Source of the DNA: Caballeronia sp. BR00000012568055
Lineage (GTDB): Bacteria > Pseudomonadota > Gammaproteobacteria > Burkholderiales > Burkholderiaceae
Length of the DNA: 64,000 nucleotides
Assembly (NCBI RefSeq): GCF_029439455.1
Contig: NZ_JAQFVG010000248.1
Coordinates: forward strand, 133,244-197,243
Reading direction: 5' to 3'
Below the pieces are notes generated by a model. The model was given only the letters and a program-made list of their open reading frames with translations, was not told the origin of the DNA and did not search any database. Every line of letters begins with the position of its first letter. The stretch's first letter is position 1. This document shows, piece by piece, positions 27,409-34,645 of this stretch. A program made the position numbers and the translations under genes.

Positions 27409-27627
27409 TCGCCATGGCCGCATCTCACTCCCCTAACTGACACACGCCTGCCAAAGCGGCGCTGAGCGCCCGAGTCCTCCGTAGTCCCGTCGGGTAAGGA
27501 CGGGCGCGGCTTCGAGCGTCCGGTGCCATTCAGGTAACTCCACCAGATCGTCGAAAGTGTGCAGATCTTGATGCCAATGCGTTCTCGCATCGGCAAGGGC
27601 TGGCTCACGCCTCGATTCCGGCTCATC

Positions 27628-30366
27628 ATGAATACGCGCTACTCTGAAACCAATCACAAGACACGCAACGCCGTTCTCCTCTCGCTCAGCCAGGTCAGTA
27701 TCGCGGTTTTGCTCGCATTTTCCACGGCGCACGTATGCGCCGATGACACAAAGCACGCGGACACTGCTACGCGGAGTGGATCGGCATTACCGGGCGGCGA
27801 CCAGCATCCGGCAGCGGCGCAGCCGTCTGGACCCGACGCTTTGGCAGACACGGCGCCGCCTCAACCTGTTCCGCTGACATTGAATCTCGCGCAAGCCACG
27901 CCGCCTCCACCTGCGGAAGTGCAGTTCGACTCTCAGTTCCTCAGCGGCTCCGGCGCTGGCGCGGTCGATATCAGCCGCTTCAACAAGGGCAATTTCGCCG
28001 CGCCCGGCCAGTATCGCGCGGCCCTGTATGTGAACAATATCTGGGTTGGTGTGAGCGATGTGACGCTACGCGACGTATTCGGCCCCGGTCGTCCCGCCCA
28101 GCCAGTCATGAACAGTGACCTGGTTTCGCGCATCGGCATCGATCCGATGCGCCTGCCCGACGCGGCCCGCGCAAAGCTCGACGAAGCAGACAAAGGCGGA
28201 AATGTTCTGTTATCCGAACTGGTTCCGGCGGCGACGGCCAGCTTCGACATGGGTGAACAGCGCCTTAATGTGAGCGTGCCACAGGCGGTAATGAGCCACA
28301 GTGCACGCGGCTGGGTCGATCCGAAGTTCTGGGACGAAGGCATCAACGCCGCCGTGTTCCAGTACAACGCGAACGTGTATCACTCAAGCGGCAATGGCGC
28401 ATCGACCACGCAGAGCTACCTCGGCATGAACACCGGGGTGAATATCGGCGCATGGCGCTTCCGTTACAACGGCAACGTGACCAATACGTCGGGCACCGGT
28501 TCGAGCAATGGCACGCACGTGCAGAGCATGCAGACTTATCTGCAACGCTCCTTTGCCCCGATCAAGAGCGAATTCACCTTCGGCGACTCCTACACCGATG
28601 GCTCGATCTTCGACTCGTTCGGCGTGCGCGGGATGCAAATCACGACCGATGACCGCATGTATCCCGAATCGCAGCGCGGCTATGCACCGACCGTACGCGG
28701 CACGGCGAATACGAACGCGAAGGTTCAGGTCCGGCAGAACGGCAACATCATTTACGAAACGACCGTCGCGCCCGGTCCGTTTCAGATCGACGATCTGTAT
28801 CCGACCGGCTACGGCGGCGACCTTCAGTTGGTCGTGGCCGAAGCAGACGGCAGCCAGCATACGTCAGTGCTGCCGTATGCATCGCCGGTCAACGCGTTGC
28901 GCGAAGGCCGCTGGCGTTACACGCTGGCGGGCGGCCAGTACCGCAGCACGAATCTGAACGACACGCCTTACGTATTCGAAGCGGGCCTGTCGCATGGCCT
29001 GAACAATCTCGTCACGCTGTACGGCGGCACGCTTTTCGCCAATGACTACGTCGCCGTGGCAGGTGGTATCGCGCTGAATACGAAGATCGGCGCATTCGGT
29101 TTCGACGTCACGCAGGCGAATACGACGATCACCGGGCTGCCAAGCCGAGAAGGGCAGAGCTATCGCTTGTCGTATTCAAGAACGTTCACGCCGACCGAAA
29201 CCGACGTCACGCTCGCGGCTTACCGTTACTCGACCAGCGGCTATCTTTCGCTGCAGGACGCCATGTCGATCCGCGACGCCAGCCGAGGCGGTTCGTGGAC
29301 GAATACGAGCATTCAGAAAGGTCGATTGCAGCTCACGCTCAATCAGAATCTCAGGCAGTACGGCAGCGTTTATGCGTCGGGTTATACGCAAAACTACTGG
29401 AATCGCTCGGGCAACGACACATCGTTTCAGGTCGGCTACAACACCAATATCGGGCGCGTGGGTACGGGCGTTTCGGTATCTCGTGAAATTGCCAACGACA
29501 CCGGCCGCTGGGACACCCGCGTGATGCTTACCCTCAACATTCCGCTCGATCTGGGCGCGGCGGGCACAGCCAGCGCGATCACGAACTACACGCACGATTC
29601 GAGCACGAATAGCAATCTCATCCAGCAAAGCTTCTCCGGCTCGGCAGGACAGGATCACCAGATCAGCTATGGCGTCACGGCGGGGCATCAGTGGGGCGAT
29701 CAGAGTGGCAACGACATCAGCGCTAACGCGGGCTACCTGTCGCCGTTCACGCAACTGCGCGTCAATGCCGGCAACGCAAACGGCTACACGCAGGTGGGCG
29801 GCGGATTGTCGGGTTCCGTCGTCGGATACGGCGATGGCGTGGTCTTCTCACCGCAGACCGGCGACACGCTGGCCATCGTCGAAGCGAAGGATGCGGTCGG
29901 CGCGCGAGTGGCATCGGCGCCGGGCGTGCGTATCGACTATTTCGGGCATGCGCTGATCGGCGGCATGGAGCCGTATTCGCAGAACCAGGTGGATATCGAC
30001 ACCAAGGGTCTGCCGCTGGGCGTGCAGCTCAAGAGCACCGAACAGCGCTTTGCACCGACGGCGGGTTCGGTGGTGCGCGTGAAGTTCGATACGGAAAACC
30101 GCGGTCAGGCAGTGGTGATGCGCCTGCGACGCCTCAACGGCGAGCCGGTGCCATTCGGTACGGATCTGCTGGATGAGCACGGAAATACGGTCGGCACAGT
30201 CAGTCAGGGCAGCCGCGCGATGTTCTTCGGCAAATACGAGGCGGGCGAACTGACGGCGAGCTGGGGTGCCGATAGACAGCAGAACTGCAAGGTGCAATAC
30301 GAACTGCCGGCTCAGGATCCTGCCAGGCGCGGCAGCCCGATTTACACGGACGCCGTTTGCAAGTGA
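27628..30366 (+). CDS. Fimbrial outer-membrane usher (FimD/PapC family)
   Basis: The 912-residue usher forms the translocation pore for pilus subunits. After a signal peptide (near VLLAFSTAHVCA) there is a Pro/Ala-rich stretch of about 60 residues, then the PapC N-domain (VQFDSQFLSGSGAGAVDISRFNKG), the barrel with plug, and C-terminal domains with a conserved cysteine pair (NCKVQY and DAVCK). No clear ribosome site exists; 27628 was chosen for the signal peptide, and 27559 is an upstream alternative. About 220 bp separate it from the chaperone gene, unusual in such operons. Confidence 0.9.
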   Translation: MNTRYSETNHKTRNAVLLSLSQVSIAVLLAFSTAHVCADDTKHADTATRSGSALPGGDQHPAAAQPSGPDALADTAPPQPVPLTLNLAQATPPPPAEVQFDSQFLSGSGAGAVDISRFNKGNFAAPGQYRAALYVNNIWVGVSDVTLRDVFGPGRPAQPVMNSDLVSRIGIDPMRLPDAARAKLDEADKGGNVLLSELVPAATASFDMGEQRLNVSVPQAVMSHSARGWVDPKFWDEGINAAVFQYNANVYHSSGNGASTTQSYLGMNTGVNIGAWRFRYNGNVTNTSGTGSSNGTHVQSMQTYLQRSFAPIKSEFTFGDSYTDGSIFDSFGVRGMQITTDDRMYPESQRGYAPTVRGTANTNAKVQVRQNGNIIYETTVAPGPFQIDDLYPTGYGGDLQLVVAEADGSQHTSVLPYASPVNALREGRWRYTLAGGQYRSTNLNDTPYVFEAGLSHGLNNLVTLYGGTLFANDYVAVAGGIALNTKIGAFGFDVTQANTTITGLPSREGQSYRLSYSRTFTPTETDVTLAAYRYSTSGYLSLQDAMSIRDASRGGSWTNTSIQKGRLQLTLNQNLRQYGSVYASGYTQNYWNRSGNDTSFQVGYNTNIGRVGTGVSVSREIANDTGRWDTRVMLTLNIPLDLGAAGTASAITNYTHDSSTNSNLIQQSFSGSAGQDHQISYGVTAGHQWGDQSGNDISANAGYLSPFTQLRVNAGNANGYTQVGGGLSGSVVGYGDGVVFSPQTGDTLAIVEAKDAVGARVASAPGVRIDYFGHALIGGMEPYSQNQVDIDTKGLPLGVQLKSTEQRFAPTAGSVVRVKFDTENRGQAVVMRLRRLNGEPVPFGTDLLDEHGNTVGTVSQGSRAMFFGKYEAGELTASWGADRQQNCKVQYELPAQDPARRGSPIYTDAVCK

Positions 30367-30416
30367 CGAATCCGACGCACCAACGCGACCTGATTACATA
30401 GAGGAAGTTTTTTCGA

Positions 30417-31499
30417 ATGACCACAATATTAAAATTGGTACGCCTGATTGTTTTGGCGTGGATGGCGATTGGCGCGGGCGGCGCGTGGGCGGAGTGTACG
30501 GGTGGTCCATCGACAGTCATGCTGACGCTGCCCTCGACGGTTTCCGTGGCGCGAGATGCGCCAGTGGGGACGTTGTTGACGAGTTGGGTGTCGTCGCCTG
30601 CGACCACGAACTACTTCAACTGCACGGTTCCAGTGAATACGACTGCCGCGGGTGTGCGCGATCAGATCGGGACGTTCAACAGCAGTTCGGGCACGACCAT
30701 CAGCGACGGAAACGGCACGTATACCGTCTACAACACCAATGTCGCGGGCGTCGGCGTTGCAGTCGGAATGCGCTTTTACGTCGGCTCTATCGGCACCTGC
30801 AGCACCGGATTTACCGGTTGGAGCCCTTGGGGCTCGGCGCCGGCCACATGGTTCGGACAAGTGTGCCCTTACTCCCCGACTGCGTACACGGGTAGCTTCG
30901 GCTCGCAAGCCGTGATGGCGTTGATCAAAACGGGAACCGTCTCGACGGGTGGCACCATCTCGGGAATGGTGGCGCAAACGGCTCCGGTTTATGGAACCAC
31001 GACGAGTACGCTGACCGGGCAAGCCGTCGCGTATCAGATGACGCCGGTCACAATCGTTCCCATGACGTGCAACACGCCGGACGTAACCGTACCGATGGGC
31101 AACTTCGTCGCTGCCGATTTCCCGACCGTGGGTTCTCTGTCGCCACGGCCGGCTTCATTCAACGTCTCGCTCCTGAATTGTCCGGCGGGCGTTGCTGTGT
31201 CCGGTACGCAGGCGGGCATTATTCACGCGGTCCAATATCAGATCGACCCGAGTAACGGAACGGTCATAACGAACGTTGCCAAGCTCGGCGGAACGTCGCC
31301 GGCAGGCGGCGTCGGCATTCAACTCTTTACGTCGTCGGGCGCGGTATTTCCGCTTTCCACGCTGCAATCGTTGAGCACGTTCAACGGCACGAGTGGCGGA
31401 GACTACTTGATTCCATTCACCGCGCGTTATTACCGGACGGGCACGGTCACACCGGGTCCCGCGAATGGCGTCATGACGCTCACCGTCAAATACCAGTAA
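30417..31499 (+). CDS. Two-domain fimbrial tip adhesin
   Basis: The 360-residue protein has a signal peptide ending GGAWA, an N-terminal domain of about 190 residues rich in Gly, Thr and Ser with Cys residues (FNCTVPV, GTCSTGF, GQVCPYS), and a C-terminal pilin domain (from about 210, MTCNTPDVTVPMGNF) ending LTVKYQ. This lectin-plus-pilin layout is that of tip adhesins. Receptor specificity is unknown. GAGGAAG precedes the ATG, 50 bp after the usher. Confidence 0.82.
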   Translation: MTTILKLVRLIVLAWMAIGAGGAWAECTGGPSTVMLTLPSTVSVARDAPVGTLLTSWVSSPATTNYFNCTVPVNTTAAGVRDQIGTFNSSSGTTISDGNGTYTVYNTNVAGVGVAVGMRFYVGSIGTCSTGFTGWSPWGSAPATWFGQVCPYSPTAYTGSFGSQAVMALIKTGTVSTGGTISGMVAQTAPVYGTTTSTLTGQAVAYQMTPVTIVPMTCNTPDVTVPMGNFVAADFPTVGSLSPRPASFNVSLLNCPAGVAVSGTQAGIIHAVQYQIDPSNGTVITNVAKLGGTSPAGGVGIQLFTSSGAVFPLSTLQSLSTFNGTSGGDYLIPFTARYYRTGTVTPGPANGVMTLTVKYQ

Positions 31500-31541
31500 C
31501 AAGCAATAAGTTTCAAGTTTGAAAATAGGAAGGTTAACTAA

Positions 31542-32075
31542 ATGATGAAAAAAATCGTAAAGCTTGCTTTGGCCATGCTGGCGATGTCTGCCACTCACAG
31601 TGCATTTGCCGCGCCGGATGCCACGCTCTATTTCAACGGGAATATCCTGGCTGCGTCCTGCACGGTGGACCCGGACAGCGTTACGCGAACCATTACGCTC
31701 GACCCCGCTGTCGTCACCAGTTTCCCATCTGTCGGCACGACGCAGAACCCCAAGGCGTTCGATCTTCATCTTACGAACTGCACCAATGGTGTTCATGTGA
31801 CGATGGCCGTGAGCGGAACGTCGGACACTGTGGCCAGCGTGCTCAAGAACACAACGGGAAGCGCCACGCAGGTCGGTATTCAACTGTTGCTGGCGAGCGC
31901 TTCGGGCGGAACGACCGGCAACGCCATCACGCTTAACAGCGGATCGATCGATATGGGAACCGTGGGCGCGACTAACGCGCTGACCATCCCGATGGTGGCT
32001 CAGTACTATCGGCTGGGAACGATGACCGCGGGCACGGTTGGCTCAACGGCTACGGTCAATTTCACCTATAACTGA
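31542..32075 (+). CDS. Second fimbrial subunit (minor pilin)
   Basis: The 177-residue precursor has a signal peptide ending HSAFA, a paired cysteine pattern (AASCTVD and LTNCTNG) and the terminal strand ATVNFTYN, all typical of type 1 pilins. AGGAAGG precedes the ATG. It lies after the adhesin gene, so it may be a tip-proximal or terminating subunit. It differs clearly from the first pilin of the cluster. Confidence 0.87.
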   Translation: MMKKIVKLALAMLAMSATHSAFAAPDATLYFNGNILAASCTVDPDSVTRTITLDPAVVTSFPSVGTTQNPKAFDLHLTNCTNGVHVTMAVSGTSDTVASVLKNTTGSATQVGIQLLLASASGGTTGNAITLNSGSIDMGTVGATNALTIPMVAQYYRLGTMTAGTVGSTATVNFTYN

Positions 32076-32136
32076 GCCATCGCAGTTCCTGTTGGTTTTG
32101 ACTGATATCAGGCAGCTATATTTAGGAGTTTTTACT

Positions 32137-32187
32137 ATGATAAATGTCAAGATGATCAGTTATATTCGTGGCCTGTTCTCGATTTGA
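32137..32187 (+). CDS. 16-residue ORF with strong ribosome site, upstream of microcin-like gene
   Basis: TTTAGGAG lies nine bases before an ATG that opens a 16-residue frame, MINVKMISYIRGLFSI. The peptide is hydrophobic with two basic residues. It could be a leader peptide controlling the downstream precursor, or a small membrane-active peptide. An ATTGC/GCAAT pair with a T-run (about 32228-32270) follows. Whether it is translated is uncertain. Confidence 0.35.
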   Translation: MINVKMISYIRGLFSI

Positions 32188-32283
32188 TTGCCGAAAGCGA
32201 GGCAGGTTAATGGAGGCGTAACAAGAGGATTGCTAAGTAATATTCTTGTGAATCTCCGCAATATTTTTTTAACGAGGTGAGCG

Positions 32284-32406
32284 ATGGAAAAAATCGATCG
32301 TAAAGAGCTTGCGCAAACGCAAGTCGCGGGTGGTTGCTGCAAGTGTTCGTGCAAGACGCCGGTGACGCCGCCCGGACCGCCGGTTGTAGGCGGCGGCAAG
32401 AAGTAA
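32284..32406 (+). CDS. Double-glycine microcin-like peptide precursor, Cys/Pro-rich core (40 aa)
   Basis: A 40-residue frame preceded by GAGGTGAGCG encodes a 17-residue leader, MEKIDRKELAQTQVAGG, ending in the Gly-Gly that C39 peptidase exporters recognise. The predicted core (residues 18-40) begins CCKCSCKTPV, continues with TPPGPPVV and ends GGGKK. Cysteines 18, 19, 21 and 23 are tightly clustered; the core is cationic. Hydrophobic Val lies at -4 as in colicin V leaders, but the Glu-Leu pair is two residues further from the cut site. The adjacent genes encode a complete peptidase-exporter. Activity could be antibacterial, signalling or metal-binding. Confidence 0.8.
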   Translation: MEKIDRKELAQTQVAGGCCKCSCKTPVTPPGPPVVGGGKK

Positions 32407-32423
32407 CAGAAAAGCGCGAAAGT

Positions 32424-32490
32424 CGAATCGCCGTACGTTCAGGCGATTCGCTCTTTGCCATGAGGCCAGGATCAACTCCTGGCCTTGTTT
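32424..32490 (+). terminator. Two tandem hairpins between peptide gene and export genes
   Basis: CGAATCGCC with GGCGATTCG (32424-32432 and 32442-32450) makes a 9-bp stem. AGGCCAGG with CCTGGCCT (32463-32470 and 32478-32485) makes an 8-bp stem followed by TTGTTT. The second has the form of an intrinsic terminator. The pair probably allows limited read-through, giving more precursor mRNA than exporter mRNA. Confidence 0.75.
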
Positions 32491-32505
32491 CATTGATGAT
32501 CTGCG

Positions 32506-33447
32506 ATGATGAAGTCAAAGCCGTACTTGTTGCTTAAGCGCTTCTTGATGAGTTGCTTGTTTTGCATGAAGCGAGCATTCATAGGCCGCTTGCCGATGCG
32601 GCAGATCGAACCGCTTGCGCACCTCATTTCGACGGTGCGCTGCGTGTTCAGCACACGATCGCGGCACGACGCGAGCATCCGCGTCGAACTGGGCTACGCG
32701 GTGTCGGGCGACAGCAATGCGTTTGTGCGTTCCGCACGGATCACGCGCGCGCTTGAATCGCTGATCGACCAACGCATTTATTTTGGCCGTGCGCTCGAGC
32801 CGAGCGAAAGCTTGCCCGACCTCGACGCCATCGTTGACGCGCTGATGATTCGCATCGCAGAACTTCGGGCGTACGCGCCGGATCGGCCCATCTTTATCTC
32901 GCCGTTCCACTACGTTTCGCAGTACGCCAATATCTATATCGTCGATAAGCTCGCGGAGCGGCTGGGCCTGGACGCATTGGCCGTCGTTTCAGGCGTGCCG
33001 CGAAACACATATGGCGATGACCACGCGCTGGTTCGCCGCCTCAATATTCTCTATACCTACGGCGACGCGAATCGCGGCGGTCTGGGCGTGCGTCTTTCGC
33101 GATCGCTCAGGCAGAACCATATCGCCGCGCTGTTCGCCGATGTCCCGCCGTTCACCATGCACCGCTATCCCATGGAGACCGCGCAGGTCACCAGGTTTGG
33201 GCGCGACGCGCGTATTCATCGCGGCGTGTTTCGCATCGGCGCACGATCGAATGCGTGGCTGGTGCCGTTTTATCTGCGCTTCTCGCGTGGTCGTTTCGGC
33301 ATGCATATTTTCGACAGCATCGCGCTGGCAGAAGAGAACGCTCCGCAGATGCTTGCCGGTTGTATCGAATCGGCGCTGCGCGATAACTATCACAGCTGGC
33401 TTCCGGCAGGGCATCCCGCCATGTACTCCTTTGCGCCTTCCCGCTAA
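32506..33447 (+). CDS. LpxL/HtrB-like (LPLAT fold) putative acyltransferase of the peptide locus
   Basis: The 313-residue protein is unfamiliar as a whole, but residues 125-305 follow the order of lipid A acyltransferases: RPIFISPFHYVSQYAN with a candidate His135, IAALFADVPPF at the position of the LpxL DQ/FFG region, IGARSNAWLVPFYLRFSRGRF like the GA..vPvf.R motif, and a C-terminal WLPAGHPAMY. The canonical H-x4-D/E acid is not evident, so activity is uncertain. The N-terminus is hydrophobic and basic. It ends TAA immediately before the adaptor ATG. It may acylate the exported peptide; this is inference. No clear ribosome site precedes 32506. Confidence 0.5.
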   Translation: MMKSKPYLLLKRFLMSCLFCMKRAFIGRLPMRQIEPLAHLISTVRCVFSTRSRHDASIRVELGYAVSGDSNAFVRSARITRALESLIDQRIYFGRALEPSESLPDLDAIVDALMIRIAELRAYAPDRPIFISPFHYVSQYANIYIVDKLAERLGLDALAVVSGVPRNTYGDDHALVRRLNILYTYGDANRGGLGVRLSRSLRQNHIAALFADVPPFTMHRYPMETAQVTRFGRDARIHRGVFRIGARSNAWLVPFYLRFSRGRFGMHIFDSIALAEENAPQMLAGCIESALRDNYHSWLPAGHPAMYSFAPSR

Positions 33448-34644
33448 ATGCAAGCTTCACCCATTCCCGAATTCAAGGATATCCACTGGCGCTGGATCGG
33501 CTATATCGCCTCGCTGTTCGTGCTGGCGGCGCTCGTATTCGCGTTCGTGCGTGAAGTCGAACTCAAGCAGGACGTGCCGTGTGAAATCGTTTCGCCATCC
33601 GAAGTAAAGATTCGCGGCATGAGCGGGCTGGTCGCGTCCGTGCTGGTGCATCCGTCGGATCATGTCGAGCCGGGAACGCCATTGTTCCAGTTGCAACACG
33701 ACTTATCGTTATCGGCGGATGGCCGTCGCCGTCAACTCTTCGATGAAACCATGCGCGACGATCAACTCCGCGCCAATGACGAAGCGTATCGCGAACGTCG
33801 CGCGCAGCTTCTTGCGCAGCGCGATGCCATGCGTGCCACGGAATCCAGCCGCCGCGCAGAGCGTGATGCGCTTCAGGCGCAGATCGCCGAGAACCGGCAG
33901 ATCGTTACCGAGACGCAACGGCGCTCCGCACGTCTCGATGCCGTGTCCGACTACGTCACCGCCGATAAAATCGAACAGGCGCGCGTGGACACGCTGCAAG
34001 CCCAGGCCACCGTATCTCAGGGCATGGCGCGACAACGCCAGCTCGATGGTGAAATCGGCGTTGCTGCGAGTACGCAAACGCAACTCGACGCGCAGTTACG
34101 CGAAATTGAAGCGCGCCACGACAGCGATGCGCAGGATATCCGCAATCGCTACGAACAAGCGCGGCGCGATACCACGGTGTCCGCGCCGAAAGCGGGTGTC
34201 GTCACGTTCTCCAATCTCGTCGCGGGACGCACGCTCGATCCCGCCGATGTCGCGCTCGTCATCGCCACGCCCGGAACCGGCGCGCTCAAAGCGGCGCTGC
34301 GTATTCCTTCGCGGCGTCGTGGCTTCGTGAGAGAAGGCCAGACCGTCAGACTCAAATTCGATGCTTATCCCTACGCCCGGTTCGGCACCTACGCCGCGCG
34401 CATCGAGTCGATTTCCGACACCACGATCGGCGCTGCGGAAACACCGCCCGGCCCGGATAAAAAGGCATCGAACGAGGGGGACACGTATCTGGCATGGGCA
34501 AGTTTGCCCGGTCACGCTTTCCATTCCGAAGGCCGCGACTTCGCCATTTTGCCCGGCATGCGCGCGACGGCGAGCATTGTTGTGGAGCGGAGAACCATTG
34601 CGGAATGGGTGCTGGCGCCTTTATTCAGCGCGTTGAGAAGTTGA
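33448..34644 (+). CDS. HlyD/CvaA-type membrane fusion protein
   Basis: The 398-residue adaptor has one N-terminal transmembrane helix (IGYIASLFVLAALVFAFV), a lipoyl half-motif (VSPSEVKIRGMSGLVASVLVHPSDHVEPGTPLFQL), a long coiled coil (about residues 90-230, rich in Gln, Arg and Ala), the second half-motif (VSAPKAGVVTFSNLVAGRTLDP) and a beta-barrel domain. It would link the ABC exporter to the TolC-type channel across the periplasm. Its ATG directly abuts the upstream stop (TAAATG). Confidence 0.9.
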   Translation: MQASPIPEFKDIHWRWIGYIASLFVLAALVFAFVREVELKQDVPCEIVSPSEVKIRGMSGLVASVLVHPSDHVEPGTPLFQLQHDLSLSADGRRRQLFDETMRDDQLRANDEAYRERRAQLLAQRDAMRATESSRRAERDALQAQIAENRQIVTETQRRSARLDAVSDYVTADKIEQARVDTLQAQATVSQGMARQRQLDGEIGVAASTQTQLDAQLREIEARHDSDAQDIRNRYEQARRDTTVSAPKAGVVTFSNLVAGRTLDPADVALVIATPGTGALKAALRIPSRRRGFVREGQTVRLKFDAYPYARFGTYAARIESISDTTIGAAETPPGPDKKASNEGDTYLAWASLPGHAFHSEGRDFAILPGMRATASIVVERRTIAEWVLAPLFSALRS

Positions 34645-34645
34645 T

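Noticed and set aside
27402..27756. Minus-strand frames across the chaperone-usher gap
   Set aside because: They run antisense into the usher signal peptide and show no family features.
32284..33447. A lanthipeptide or lasso-peptide locus
   Set aside because: No LanB/C/M, lasso cyclase or radical-SAM gene is present; only a C39 exporter set and the acyltransferase-like protein.
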